In this document: positions 1 through 11,654 of the stretch, piece by piece
How positions within the stretch are numbered: the first letter of the stretch is position 1
Layout: each line of letters starts with the position of its first letter
Origin: Aquatica leii
Taxonomy: Eukaryota > Arthropoda > Insecta > Coleoptera > Lampyridae
Direction of reading: 5' to 3'
NCBI GenBank assembly: GCA_035610365.1
Contig: CM069438.1
Span: 49,410,837-49,474,836 of the forward strand
DNA length: 64,000 nucleotides
The notes under the pieces: model-generated
Told to the model about the DNA's origin: nothing
Seen by the model: only the letters and a program-made list of their open reading frames with translations
The model's database searches: none
Translations under genes and position numbers: made by a program

Positions 1-317
1 CAGTTGAGGAGTTTCTGACATCAGTGTAAATGATTAATTTCGTAATGCGAAGACTATTTATATCTCTTTATTCATTTAAATTAATTTAGTTTTCATAATT
101 CTATTTGAAATCACTAATATTTTTTACCTGGAAGTGTAAAATGAGTTTTGTTGTTTTATTTAGAAGAGCTGAAAAACTTATTTTGAAGAATGGAGAAAGT
201 ATCTGCAGCAAGATAAAAAAGTTATGTTTGCTATATTTTGTAAATGCGTTAAGTACATAAGTCGTTTACTAGGCTTACTTATGAAAAACAACTTGGCAGC
301 CCACAGTAGACAATGCT
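1..317. other. Unassigned A+T-rich sequence
   Basis: I see no gene or repeat here. It lies just upstream of the acidic N-terminal coding of a piggyBac-type gene and could hold its 5' end or promoter, but no terminal repeat or TTAA-flanked end could be recognised. Confidence 0.3.
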
Positions 318-515
318 TTAGATTTATCGGGCGTCAAAGATGTTTCTGCCGACAAGCATAATCAGATAGAACTGGAGGCAAATTCGTCTAAAGAAGAAGA
401 GGAAGAGGAACAAGACAACGACGCTGCTGCGTCGGAATTGTTTGTGGTAGCTAAAGATGGTACTAAATGAAAGAAGAACCCGCCGACAGCTACTCGTGTT
501 TAAAAGCACAACATT
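318..515 (+). pseudogene. piggyBac-type transposase, N-terminal part (first piece)
   Basis: This is the N-terminal end of a DDE transposase of the piggyBac superfamily, which moves DNA by cut-and-paste at TTAA sites. The frame shows a run of acidic residues (SKEEEEEEQDND) and then the conserved pre-catalytic piece AKDGTK, a stop where tryptophan is expected (TGA), KKNPP and a second stop before KHN. In piggyBac proteins an acidic N-terminus followed by a DGT-W-K-PP segment is usual. The frame is cut at 515 by a solo LTR and resumes at 1892 with IIRHRPRP, the expected continuation. Two nonsense codons and the insertion make it dead. The true start was not found. Confidence 0.75.
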
Positions 516-1891
516 CGTTACAAGCTTTATGTCTTACGAACCTTGCACGGTCAACTCACACAGTCGGAGGTAGGGGAGGTTCACAGGAAGTTTGCTTAAG
601 GGCGTCAGATCTGATCCAAGATAACACTTTTGCTTCGATCACGACAGACGATCCAAACTTGTAACTCAATTTGAGGTTCGTAATCCTGATTACTCTGATG
701 TTCGAGTAGCCAAAATTAGTTAATAGATAACGATAATCACAGGAGAAAGAAAAATAACAAGAGAGATTAACAATTATAATCACTTTAATGTATTAACGTT
801 GGATACTAATAAGAGTATATGAAATTTCTTCACCTATCGATGCTCGAATGGTTTCTACGTAGAATTAACAAATATCACAGTTTTAATTTAGTAGCGCAGT
901 AAATTGACAACTATACGCTAAATGCGCAATCCCTAAATACTAGAATGACTAACAATTTTCGTTAACAAGTGTAGAAAACTTTGATTTCGCAATACATAAG
1001 ATTTACAAGATTATATCGAAGTTCTAATACATGAATGCCCGCAGTATCGGCAACACACACTACACATTGAAGTTATGTCGAAATGAACAGCACTGAAAAT
1101 CTCGTAATAAATATGTTTTTCCCTCACAGCATGCGATGCAGTTACGTAAGTGATTAAGATTACCTTATTGGTATTTAAGCAATAACGTAATTATGGTTGT
1201 TAACATTAATTAAAATTCTGTGAGTAACTTTCGTGATTACGATATAAAAGTTAAGCAAGTAACTCACCCCAAAATCCAGTATCCACTTTCGCGAAGAAAA
1301 CGTTTTCCCCGCCAGCGGCCTGTAATAAATAGTGAAAAGCAAATCGTATCACACACTAACTCACAAAGAACAGGAAGCTAAAAAAATAGTGTTAATAAAT
1401 CATTAAATGTTATATAAAAACCCGTTGTATCGTATACTGTAGGTAACAATTTAGCACAGGTGGCTGATAACACAATCGACTAGTATACACGAAATAACAT
1501 CTCCCACAGTAAGGCTTGTCGAGACTCCGTTTTTGTGGTGGAGAATATGCCTTCCTAAATCGTACTTGTTCGGTAACGGTATTTTTTAATAATAATTAAT
1601 CTTCATCATTTCTTTATTGAAACGAAACATGTGCTCGAAGCGTGGGAAAACGGCATGTGACGACTCAATTATTTTACAAACGTAATGTAATTACAATTTG
1701 ATTCCCATTATTACGGATGTCACTTGAAAAATTACTTTAAGACGTCCAGACCATTTTAGGCAATTGACAGCTTCACGATTCTGTCGTAAAAATGACAGCC
1801 ACGAGAAAAGATCGGTAGAGGGCGTCAAAACCGGAATCTAATTTCCATTCAATATACAGGGTATTCCGTAATGAAAATTTCGTACGTAACA
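516..1891. mobile_element. Solo LTR (copy 1) with CATT target duplication
   Basis: The 1,376-bp segment begins CGTTAC (TGTTAC in the other copy) and ends GTAACA, so the ends are an inverted hexamer of the TG...CA type found in LTRs. The 4-bp sequence CATT stands on both sides (512-515 and 1892-1895). Removing the segment and one CATT restores the piggyBac reading frame. A second copy lies at 36,734-37,982 with its own duplication, CACT, so the ends are confirmed twice. No gag or pol lies between two such LTRs, so each is a solo LTR left by recombination. Four-base duplications fit Ty3/Gypsy-type integrases; the family was not identified. The transcriptional direction cannot be read from the LTR alone. 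Confidence 0.85.
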
Positions 1892-3010
1892 CATTATCCG
1901 CCATAGACCTAGACCCGTGCCATCAACAGAACACTTGTCAGTTGTTGATACATTCAAATGCATTTTTTTGAAGCTCATTGTTGATATCGTTGTAAGAGAA
2001 ACCAATAAAAAAGTGGAACAGAAACATTTGAACCAAGATTAACTTAATGCCTTTATTGGGATACTGATAACAATAAGCGTTGATCATTCTGATACTGAAC
2101 ATGTTCGAGTTTTATGGAAGTTTGATTCATATCTACTTTATTGAGCAGCAATGGGGATAAACAGGTTTTATGAGATATGCCGGTTTACCCGATTTGACAA
2201 CGAAAACACCAGAAGTGAGAGGGTGAAATCAGATAATACGGCAGCTATTGCTATTGCAGATATCTGGTTGATGTTGAATACAAATTTGTCATCAAAGTAT
2301 GTTTTAACCGATTCTGTTACTGTTTCTTTTTAGAGGCAGGATTAGATTTACGCAATATATTATGTCCAATCATGTGAAGTGCGGCATCAAGTTTTGGTGG
2401 GTTTGTGATGCACAAACCGCATATTCAATCACTAGTCAAATTTATACCGGAAATGATCAAATGGCCCCAAAACAGGCAACAGCCAACGAGTTGTCCGGGA
2501 TTTGTGCTACCAATTCCTGAGATCAGGAAGATGCATTAAAGCAAAATAAGAACTGCATCTCAAAAGAAATGAACGAAAGTCAGTAGAAAAGAGAATTTTT
2601 TTTGACATTTGAGTTCAGCGAGGATAGCAAAGTTAGCATTTCTTTTTACATGCTAAAGAAGAAACGAATAGTAACGTTGTCAACTATTCAGAACAATACT
2701 AACATCACCAGATCAAAACAAAAACCAGAAATAGTTATGTATTACAATGCGTCGAAGAGCAGCGCGGACAACATGGACAAGATGCTTACCAATTATTTTA
2801 CAAAAAGAAAGACTCTTCATTGGCCACACGCCATGTTTTTCAACATGATAGATGTAGCAGCTCTTGCTGTTTACATTATACACTCGGAAAACAACCATGC
2901 AAGTATCAGGTCAACCCCATAGTAGTCCGACTTTTAAACGTTCAAAAGCTCCCATGTTTGTTTGAGCCACTTTCAACGAGGTCTGGGATTGAAGCCATCT
3001 TAGGACAGTC
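1892..3010 (+). pseudogene. piggyBac-type transposase, central and C-terminal part (second piece)
   Basis: This continues the transposase after the solo LTR. The opening IIRHRPRPV is followed by about 60 residues with a stop. Then comes a well-preserved stretch at 2151-2333 (GINRFYEICRFTRFDNENTRSERVKSD) that matches the RFxEIxRFIRFDD-TR-ER segment of piggyBac proteins. Degraded sequence follows at 2334-2600, where pieces such as GIKFWWVCDAQTAYS can still be read across frames. From 2602 a clean stretch runs to 2922, carrying the PEIVMYYNASKSSADNMDKM segment near the last catalytic aspartate and the WPHAMFFNMIDVAALAVYI helix. Several stops and frameshifts are present and the catalytic GRN-x-DN region is unrecognisable. 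The tail to about 3010 is weakly supported. Confidence 0.85.
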
Positions 3011-3846
3011 GCAGCTTAAATTCAACGTAAGTTAGACTTGTTGAACATAGTAAGGGTACAAAGAATCATTTCTTAAAGCACAATGCATCTTACTATGAGA
3101 CACGTTAGCTGCGCGACCTATTTCTCTAGTGCAAATATTAAAGCTTTGATTTTATTAAAAAGATTTATTCTTTTGTTGTTAATACATGGAGTGATCTTTC
3201 TTGATCACGCCCTTCGTAGGTAGGAAAAGCATCTCCAGTTTCTCTAAGTTCTTGCACACATCTCAAAATAAAACTTATTGAAAGCAATCGTCTATTACGA
3301 TATTGCTCAACCTACAATCTACGTGTGGTGTAGGTTATAATTACACTCACCATACATTAAAACAATATCACTGTTGTACATAATAAAGAAGATTTAAATT
3401 AAATATTTAGAAGTACGAAAGAATTCGTTAAAAAGCTGAACTTTGCATTCAATTATCTAAAGCTGTGTCTTGGTTACAACCCTAGATAAGCGCGATCGTG
3501 TACACAAAGTACATTTTGTTAAGTTAGGTCAGTAATAATGCTAAAAAATTAACATTACTATCTACTTTAATTATTTTATTTACAATTGATTTTGTAGAAG
3601 ATGGAAAATCAAAGAAAACAATAATTAACACAATACATCAATTCGTTTAACGGATTTTACAGCATTCACGCTCATCGTTTACCGCATAGTTACAATCAAC
3701 ACACAATTTCTATGTGTTTAGATAGTCAGAACCGGCCTGAAAACTTTAATTGCAAACATGTTAAAACTGGGTCACTTTACACCAAATCTTTAAAGGAAAA
3801 AGTGATTCGTGTGGTGCCTTTGGACGTAGAAGGTTGTATTTTATGT
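3011..3846. other. Unassigned sequence between two piggyBac elements
   Basis: No open frame or family match is visible. It probably contains the 3' terminal region of the upstream piggyBac element plus old flanking DNA, but I could not locate its end. Confidence 0.3.
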
Positions 3847-5760
3847 TTAACCCTTAACCACTACTTACCCCAAAGTGCAACATAAGTACTACCTACGGGT
3901 CATTATGACCCATGTTTTTAGACAAATATAATCAAAATTGAGGAAACAACTAACTTTTATTTAAAAATATGATTTTCTGTCACATTTTGGGGGGCAAAAA
4001 GTGTATATTTTTCTTTTTGATGTACGTACGCGTTGTGGAGGTGGAAGTACTGCTGAAACCTCCCTAACAATACCAAGTATATCAGCAGTCAGGTCTCGTA
4101 CTCTACGTGGTATATTGGTGTTCAATACTCTCTTCTTCATATGTGGTTCACATAACTGTCGACCGAGTTGTTTTAGAAAGTCTAATCTGAAAATTTCTAA
4201 TTCAGCAAATTGATTTAGAACTCTAGAGTTAACATCTGAGACATCTAACATCATATGGAGGAATGCCATTGGCCAATCAAGGGAGTCAACATCTGCCTTT
4301 GTGTAGTTATAGAACAAAATGATATCAGGTTTTTTCGTTACATCATTCACAATATTATCATTGTGCATTGTGGAAATTAATATTACTGATTTGTTTACTT
4401 TCGTTATATAAAAAACTATAGTTTGTGTTGATGTAAATCCAAACAACGATGAATTGACATCGCGCTTTTTAGATGGTAAAAAATTTGGTAGTATACACCT
4501 CTTATTTTTCTTCAGTGTTCCTACGTATGTAATTTTTTGTTTTAACAGTTTATTTGTTAACTCTAAGGAAGTGTACCAATTGTCTCCTGTTAGATTTCTA
4601 TTTGATCTAGCGACAGGTTTTACAAGACGGAGGACAGTGTCCGTAGGAACAGAAAACTTTGGTCGATCGTTGCGTTTTCCACAATATATTTTAGAATTTA
4701 TCAAGTAGTAAGTTTTGCTGTTGATCAAGACCTGAACCGTACTTAGCGAGCTTGCTTGGAATGTACATCTGAAAATTGCATCGTCCCTAAATAGAACTAG
4801 CATCTCATCAACAGTCAGAAACTCTCCAGGAGAATAACAGTTTTTAACAAATTTATTATAAATTTCTGAAATAGGAGCTAGCTTACTTTCTTTTACCCTT
4901 TCTTTTCGGGTATTTACGTCGTCAAATCTAAGGCAGCAAAGTAGGAAAGAAAATCGTGTTAATGGCACAGTACAACGGAATATATCCCTGCCAGTTCCAT
5001 CTGTAGCCCATAAAGATCGAAGATCCTCGTGGTCAGACTTGAAAGATCCCATCAAATATAATAAACCGATGAGTGCCAGTATTTCGTCTGTCTGTTTCTT
5101 GAATAAAACAAGGAGAGACGACATGTCTTCTATTTCGTTTTTTTTTTAAATTTTTACATTAGTATGAGTAAGAATTTTGTCAATGATTGAATCTGTAATT
5201 ATTAATTTCCAAGCTTCAAGAAGAGAATTTGGAGAGTTTTTTGCAGCTAGGCCTCTCAAACCAGGGAGAATTCTAATGATATTTTTTGATTTAGTTTTAC
5301 CTCTTGTAAGAACTGATTTTGACTATTTCGTTCCATCTTTTTTATACCAAAATAAACTTTTCTTGTTCTCTTCTAATGTTTCGTTATCACTACCGCCTGG
5401 TAGATCTTCCTGAGAAATATCCTGTTCATTACTTGATTTCCGCTCAATTTTTGCTTTCCGAGTCATGTTCACTGAAAATTTCATCATCGACTTCTTCATG
5501 ATCGCTTATATCACCGTTTCCAAAATTTTGTAGACAAGCTCTACCCTTTTCTTCATTGTCTTCTTCATCTATCGCTTCATTTTCTAAGTCTTCCCAAAAA
5601 TCTTTGTTGTTTATTATTTGAAGCAGATCAGATTCCGTCAGTGGTTTATTTGCTATTATCTGAAAAAAAGAAAACAAAAAATATGTATTTCTTGAAAATA
5701 CTGCAGCTTAAAATCATAATTTATTATGATATATTATTTAGATTATGGTAATAAAATCCA
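3847..5760 (-). mobile_element. piggyBac-type DNA transposon
   Basis: The left end is taken as TTAA at 3847-3850 followed by CCCTTAACC, which fits piggyBac ends (TTAA target, termini starting CCC or CCY). A near-palindrome, GGGTCATTATGACCC (about 3896-3910), lies just inside; subterminal palindromes of this kind are common in piggyBac-like elements. The transposase gene on the minus strand ends at 3961, only about 110 bp from the terminus. The right end was not found: coiled-coil sequence of a non-LTR element begins near 5765, so this end is truncated or abuts it. Confidence 0.6.
3961..5677 (-). pseudogene. piggyBac-type transposase, nearly full length
   Basis: About 570 codons of a piggyBac superfamily transposase (DDE_Tnp_1_7 type). 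From the N-terminus: an acidic region (5444-5677, e.g. EAIDEEDNEEK and HEEVDDEIF), a one-base frameshift near 5450, LFWYKKDGTK then TAG where tryptophan is expected, another in-frame stop (TAA) near 5150, then the long open stretch 3961-5124. That stretch shows IGLLYLMGSFKSDHEDLRSL, LRFDDVNTRKERVKES, the first catalytic segment with SPGEFLTVDEMLVLFR, LTGDNWYTSLEL with the second aspartate, and KPDIILFYNYTKADVDSLD with the third. The usual C-terminal Cys-rich finger is not obvious; the protein ends in a basic tail. Only three disruptions make this much younger than the copy at 318-3010. The sequence TTTTCTTTTTTTCAG immediately before codon IIANK (acceptor AG at 5660) looks like a splice acceptor, so an upstream first exon is possible. 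Confidence 0.9.
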
Positions 5761-5764
5761 CATT

Positions 5765-6363
5765 TGAAAATACAGAAAGAGATGGAAGAACTAAAGGAAT
5801 TAATGAGAGAAGTGATGATACAGATGGAAAAAACAAGCAAGGAATAAGGCAAGAAATCAAAGAAATAAAAGAAGAAATAGAAGAAAGGAAAAAGAAGTGG
5901 AAGAAATAAAAAGAACTGGTAGAAGTAGTAGAAAAACTAGCGAAAAAATATAAGGAGTGATGGAAAAGGAAGAATAATATTGTAATAAAAGGGTGGAAAA
6001 GTAAAGAACCACAAAAAGAATTAATATTAGTAAGTAGAAATTAAAAAGGTGACAGTGATAAATAGAGAGAAGGAAAATGAGATGGTGGTGGCGGAAATGG
6101 GAGGAAAAACAAAAAGTGATGGTGGAGAAGAAGAAATTAAGGAATACAAGAATTTATATAAATCACGATTTGACATGGAAAGAAAAGAGAGTAGAAAGAG
6201 AAATAATGAACAGCTGGTGGAAAAAAGAGCGGAAAGGAAAAGAGTATGGGTAGAATACAGGAAACCGGAAGTAGACGGAGAAAGATACATATGGTACCAC
6301 AGCGACAGGGAGCTGAGCAGAGAAAGTGGAGAGAAAATGGGTAGTCAAAGTGCAAAAAACTAA
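5765..6363 (+). pseudogene. Non-LTR retrotransposon A, ORF1 remnant (coiled coil)
   Basis: An A- and G-rich, Lys/Glu-rich stretch that can be read as a coiled coil across small frameshifts (EELKELMREVMIQMEK, RQEIKEIKEEIEERKKK), followed by NIVIKGW-like sequence and then 6049-6363. Coiled-coil ORF1 proteins followed by an NIVIKG segment are typical of several insect non-LTR elements, where ORF1 binds element RNA. The same motif order recurs in the elements at 12.4 kb and 31.9 kb. Frameshifts and stops make it non-functional. The first 30-40 bases overlap the presumed edge of the piggyBac element. Confidence 0.65.
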
Positions 6364-6450
6364 AAGGGGAAGGGGGCGAGAAATGAGTAATAGAAGGGAA
6401 AATATCAAGAAAGAGGTATAAAAGAAAGAAAAGAAGAAGTACAGAGAGAG

Positions 6451-6950
6451 ATGAGTAAGCTGAGAGTAGTATTTTGGAACGTAGCGGGAATAAAAAACGA
6501 GGAATAGGATTTTTGGGAGTATATCAGGGAACAGGATGTAGTGGAAAAGGAAAGGAAAAGAAAAGTAAAGAAACGAAGTAGTAGTATGACTGAAAGAAAG
6601 AAATAGAGATAGAATAAACGAAGACGAAGTAATAGAGGCAATAAAGAAGGTAAAAAAAGGGAAGGCGGCAGGAGAAGATGGATACAAGGCGAAAAGTCGG
6701 TATACAAGGAAGAAAATGTAGCAAAAAGGATGACGGAAATAGTAAATAAATAATGGAAAAAGGAAGGATTTTCGGAGAGATGGAGAGAAGTAATAATATG
6801 CCTGATACATAAAAAAGAAGACAGAAAGGATGTGAAAAATTACATTATTAAGCACGGCATACAAATTATATGCGACAGTGCTACAAGAAAGACTACAGAA
6901 GAAAATAGAGGAAAAGAATTTGGTACCAGACGGACAAGCGGGATAAAGTA
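6451..6950 (+). pseudogene. Non-LTR retrotransposon A, ORF2 start: endonuclease and reverse transcriptase fragments
   Basis: ORF2 opens with MSKLRVVFWNVAGIKNEE, the usual first beta strand of an APE-type endonuclease, followed by a stop and FWEYIREQDVV. Most of the endonuclease is missing. From about 6617 the reverse transcriptase begins with DEVIEAIKKVKKGKAAGEDG, the fingers segment shared by many insect non-LTR elements, and runs through LSTAYKLYATVLQERLQKKI to VPDGQAG near 6945. Stops and frameshifts are frequent and the palm domain with the catalytic aspartates is absent, so this is a doubly deleted pseudogene. Confidence 0.75.
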
Positions 6951-7095
6951 AGGAACCAAATTTATAATTGCGTTACTTAGTGTTTTCAAGAAAAACGCTC
7001 GGACAGATAAATTTTACTTTTTAGTTAGCCATCTTATGATGTCATGTATTTTTGCACAATGACGTCATCATTGTTTGTTTTTAATGACAAATAAT
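6951..7095. other. Non-coding interruption within retrotransposon A
   Basis: About 145 bp of non-coding sequence separates the RT fragment from the C-terminal fragment. It contains an imperfect inverted pair around a T-rich loop (ATGATGTCAT and ATGACGTCATCAT, about 7032-7070), the second with a TGACGTCA core. It might be a small insertion, but no terminal repeats or target duplication could be defined. Confidence 0.35.
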
Positions 7096-7445
7096 AAAGA
7101 GAGATAGGGACAAAGATAAAAGAGACCAGTTATAATGTGAATTATAAGAATATTAATGGAGATGCGGTTCTAGAATATTTAAAGGGGGAAAGGAACAAAA
7201 GCAAGAAGACAAAAATGATAGCAAGGTTCAGACGTGAGAACAAAGTGTTAGGAAATAAATACTGGAGAAAAGAGGAAGAAAGAATGTGCAGACTATGTGG
7301 AGAAGAGACGAAGGACCTTAAATACATGCAAGAATTTAAGAGAAGAAGTTAAGAAAACGGAAAAAGAGCGGAGTGGATGGAAGAAGTGTGGAGAAAGAAA
7401 CTAACAGGAGAGGAGAAAAAATTAAAGAGAAAGAAGTGTAAATAA
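7096..7445 (+). pseudogene. Non-LTR retrotransposon A, C-terminal fragment with Cys motif
   Basis: The frame from 7137 reads NGDAVLEYLKGERNKSKKTKMIARFRRENKVLGNKYWRKEEERMCRLCGEETKDLKYM. The spacing of RF-R-EN, W---E and CRLCGEE followed by a decayed H/E position matches the C-terminal end of R1/Jockey-like ORF2 proteins, where a CCHC-type finger follows the RT. The strand and order agree with the fragments at 5765-6950, so it is taken as the end of the same element. It is truncated after about 70 residues. Confidence 0.65.
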
Positions 7446-9190
7446 ATGTAAAAGGAAACTACTCCTTGAATTTGTAGTCGTATTTCAGATACAGTTAAAG
7501 TCGCCAAAGGTACACGGGTTAAAATAATCAATTAAAATAACATTGACAAAATATGTTTTGTCAAAATACTGCAATTAGTTTTAATAATTATCTTTGCGTT
7601 TATTCAAGGATTTCACGTTTGAAAAAGATTTGTTTAATTTAATTAGGATGCTTAGTTGAGTTTAGATAACTAATCCTCGTATTGAAATGAAACCAAAACG
7701 TGATAAAATTAATTGTAAACAATGCAAAAATTATTATAATTGTCTATTTAAAATAATATAGTAAAAATGTGTAAAAAAAATAAATCAAATTTAAAATCAT
7801 ATTTTTTAGGAAAAAATTTAAACCAGTTAATTAAATACTACAAATTTACATGTATTGAAATTCCTCTTTCTGTATTGAAAATTCAACATAATACTTTAAT
7901 CTCTTCATGATATGGTATTAAGATTAATGCGATTATACGCAAAGCTTTAAAAAAATGTAATGTGCGATTGTTTTTTATGTTTTTAGTTAATTACAGATTA
8001 TTTTTGAAATCGATCGGCGAACGTTTCAAAAAGGTTTAATTAAAGTAAATTAAATAAATGTTTTATTTACTTGGTTTTTAGTCGTTTAATTCTACTGCAC
8101 ATCTAATTATATTGTTTTTTTTATTGTATTTTTACAGACTAAGTTTAGAAAGAAAGGGGTAGCGCTAATTAAAAATTTAATTTTAGTTCTGTAAAATAGG
8201 TTTGTTTTTTAAATTAATTACGTCATTTAAATTTTTTTTAAATTTGTGTTTATGTTTTTTTAAACAATATTTCAGGCACAATTTGTTATTGATGTGTGAA
8301 AACATCACTGCACATTGAACCCCAAGTTGCTTTTAATTACATTATTAGTAAATTTTGGTAAATGAAAACTAACTTTGGTGTAAATTTTGCTTAATGCAAA
8401 CCAAAATTGTTTCACATTTTTACTGTTTGTAAATATTTTTCTTTTGTTATTCAATTATGAATAATTTGAGAGTAACAACAATTTAATGTGTTTTCTATTT
8501 TTTAGCCTTTTTGGTATTTATTGTCATTAACAATTTTTTTAAATTGTTGGATTGTTACTGTTTTAGCATTGTAGTTTTATTTTAATTATTAGTTCTCGCC
8601 TTTAGCTACACCTAACAACTACATTTTGCAACAAACTTTCTAGAAAATCAATAGATAAAATGCAGTGCGGTAAAATTGTTTTTAAGGTTTCTAATATATT
8701 TGAACAATATAATGAATATTGCAAGTATTTTAACAAAAAAATAATGGTTTCTTGCTGTTTAAAAAATCCGTACAATTATCATGCGGAAACCGCTGCATTC
8801 GGATATAAACCAATTACAGTTTATAAAATTAGAAAAGAAAAAAATTAATATTCATATCAAATTTTGCATTTTTAACAAGTTTTTTTCTAATTTAATCGCG
8901 TTTTGAAATTTGCAAATTTTTAAATTAAATGGAAATGTTAATTAGACTTTTTTTGTTTTGTGTAAATGTGAAATTCGTTTTTTTTTTAATTGTGTAGCAC
9001 CTAAGAATTTTTTTTTTTTTAAATTATATCTTTAAAAATGTATGTTAAGATTTTAAATTTACAAACAACAATTTTATTTTATTAACACACGTAATTGAAA
9101 TGTTTTTTTAATGTCCAATAAAAGCAAATAATTAAATTAAATATTGATAGTCAAATATCCGTAATAAATAAACAAATAAACACGGGTTCC
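7446..9190. other. A+T-rich stretch with no recognised gene
   Basis: Long T- and A-runs (for example near 9010-9020) and no family match. One small plus-strand frame, 8660-8848 (62 residues, MQCGKIVFKVSNIFEQYNEY...), has mixed composition and several cysteines but no homologue that I recognise, and no upstream signal singles it out. I treat it as unsupported. Confidence 0.4.
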
Positions 9191-9194
9191 TACA

Positions 9195-9850
9195 CGCAAT
9201 AGAGGAAACACAGCAAAAGAAGAATAGAAGAGAGAGGTACAATATAGAAAAATTACTAGGTAAAATTATCAATAAGTTTGTAGCAATAGATGAAAAGAAC
9301 AAACGTATTGAAACAAAAATAGACGCCCTGCAATTAGAAATACAAAATGTAAGAAGTGATAATCAAAAACTCAAAGAAATGAATGAAAAACTAAATGCCC
9401 AAATTATAGAACTAATTCTAAGATTAGAATCACTAGAGAAAGAAATACGCAAAAACAAAATAATTATACAAGAAATAAAAGAAAACGAACAGAAACCAAT
9501 ACTGATGGAAGAAATAAGAAAAATCCTAAGCAAAATGGAGTAACATTAAACATGGAAAGGGAACTCCACGAAATAAAGAGAATAGACAGGAAATCACAAA
9601 AACGAAGGAAAAATAGACCAGTTATTATAGAATTTAACTCATGGAATAAGAAAATAGAAGTCGTTAAAGCAACCAATAAATTAAAAGGGACGGAGATTTG
9701 GATTTTAGAAGATTATACAAAACACATACGGCAACAAAGAAGAACATTAATAACCTATGTGAAAGAAGCGAAAACAAAGCAATAGAAGGCAAATCTTATC
9801 GGTAATAAACTAATAATAAATGGAGAATACTACACACTCGAGCAATTACA
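9195..9850 (+). pseudogene. Non-LTR retrotransposon B, ORF1 remnant
   Basis: A Lys/Glu-rich coiled coil runs from about 9241 (YNIEKLLGKIINKFVAIDEKNKRIETKIDALQLEIQN) to a stop at about 9541, then continues in another frame from 9552 (MERELHEIKRIDRK, RPVIIEFNSWNKKIEVVKATNKLKGTEIWILEDYTKHIRQQRR). The KLKGT-IWI-EDY-K---QQRR segment is also present in the element at 12.8 kb (GTDIWIDEDYPKEVQEERR-like across a frameshift), so the two belong to one family. ORF1 proteins of this kind bind RNA. Several frame breaks are present. Confidence 0.7.
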
Positions 9851-10169
9851 ACTGCAAAATTAAGACGCTTTAGTAAATAAGAACGAACAGGCAAAACTCA
9901 AGAAAGAATCAGAGACAGAAAAATCGGACGAACAAAGAAAGCTCAGAAAAAACATCAATAAAAGAATAGCTCAAGAAGCAGAAAATTCAAAGCAATACTG
10001 TATGGGCACAAGGTCTATTAGCGGGGTTTTCGACGACGAAGAACGAAACCAAACCAAAAAACTAGCAACGCAAACAGAAAATACAAAACATAAAAATATA
10101 ACGACAATGGCGAGGAAATGGAGAAAGACAAGTAAGAATCGAAACAAGGCTAGAGATTACGAACATGGA

Positions 10170-11654
10170 ACATAAAAACATTATTAAAAATAGGAAAGCT
10201 GGAAGAAGTAAATAAGGAACTGCAAAGATATGAAATAAATATATGTGCATCACGAGAGGTGAGATGGAGAGATAATTGCCGATTAGATAAAGAAAAATAC
10301 TCAATAATGTACGCACGAGAAGAAAAACAAGGAAGTAATGGAACAGCGTTTATGATAGAACCAAAGTAGCAACAAATAAAGGAAAGGACATATACTACAA
10401 AATTATAGAAAGTACATGCGAGAAAATCCCAAAACACGACACGTTAATATTGGAAAAACCAATAATAATGGAACAATATTGTGTAACCTAGCAGAAGAAT
10501 TTAATTTGTTGTTGTATAAAGTACATGCATAAAAATGATCATAAAGTCACATAGCAAAAACAAAGTTAAGATTGGTAAGAGATAACAAAACCAGAAGAAA
10601 TGGTAAAAAATCGAATATTAAGAGTTTAAACAATGAAGACAACAAAAAAAGAGTTTCAAAAAGGAAGAAGAAACAAATGAAAACAGAAAAAAACAAAAAT
10701 GCAATAATTGAAACATCAGAAATAACCATTAAAAAAACAAATAAAACAGAAAAACAATTGGTACGACGATGAATGCGATGAGATGATAAAGGAAACGAGA
10801 GACAAGAGTAAAATGCATAAGAACAAACAAAGAAGACGAATATGAAAAATACAGACAAATACGAAAAGACGGAATAAAATTAATAGAAAACAAGCTGAAA
10901 TGGCTAAAAAAAATGGAGGTGTTAGAAAAGGACAACACAAAATTATATAATGCACCAAACAAAGAAGAAGACGATAACAGAAATTAATTAAAAAAGTGGC
11001 AAGAATACCTAGAAAACATGGAAACATCAGAAGAAGGTACTAGCGGAGAGGAAGAAACAGATAATACGCAAGAAGAAGAAACAGTGGAAAACCCAACACA
11101 AGAAGAAGTAAACAATATTATAAATAATATAAAAAATGGAAAATCACCAGGGACAGACAGTATATACAATGAAATGCTAAGAAACGGAGGAAACGAGCTG
11201 AAAACAAGAATATACAAGTTACTAGTGGCAGTATGGGAAAAAGACGTAATGCTTGAAAAATGGCGACTAGATATGATAATGCCTATACCAAAAAATGGAG
11301 ATCTATAAAAATGTGAAAACTATAGAAAAATACAGTGCATAAAGTGCTATCATCAATAATATTGAAAAATACACACGAAGGGAGGTAGGAGAATACCAAA
11401 ATGGATTCAGTCAAGGGAAATCTACAATTGATGCAAAACACATGTTAAATCAAGTGATAGAAAAATGCTATGAAAGAGACAGTGATCTGCATATTTTGTA
11501 CATAGACTTTAAACAAGCATTTAACAGCTTAGAGAGAAAAACGATAATGAAAGACATATCAACATTAGGAATACCAACCACTATAAAACAATTAAATAAA
11601 ATGATATTGGAGGAATCAAAAGCAGTTGTAATAACAAAAATGAAAAAAAATTAG
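10170..11654 (+). pseudogene. Non-LTR retrotransposon B, ORF2 remnant (endonuclease and reverse transcriptase)
   Basis: The endonuclease start is recognisable as LLKIGKLEEVNKELQRYEINICASREVRWRD, the first strand and the catalytic-Glu segment of the APE fold in this LINE group (usual sequence: GL-E-RW). After a long degraded stretch, the RT fingers begin at 11,018-11,308 (PTQEEVNNIINNIKNGKSPGTDSIYNEML, WRLDMIMPIPKNGDL), and the palm start is at 11,442-11,654 with LHILYIDFKQAFNSLER, which carries the first catalytic aspartate. The element stops abruptly at about 11,654, before the FADD motif, and a different repeat begins there. Multiple stops and frameshifts are present. Confidence 0.8.

Noticed and set aside
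6137..6864. Long minus-strand frames rich in Phe, Ser, Leu and Tyr, up to 233 codons
   Set aside because: They are the antisense of the A/G-rich coiled-coil and RT sequence of retrotransposon A. The composition follows from the complement and no family is recognisable.
8660..8848. Small host gene of 62 codons
   Set aside because: No similarity, no splice or start context and no conservation evidence; similar-length frames arise by chance in A+T-rich DNA.
10062..11217. Several minus-strand frames of 75-105 codons resembling membrane proteins
   Set aside because: Antisense of Lys/Glu-rich LINE coding; hydrophobicity is produced by the T-rich complement.
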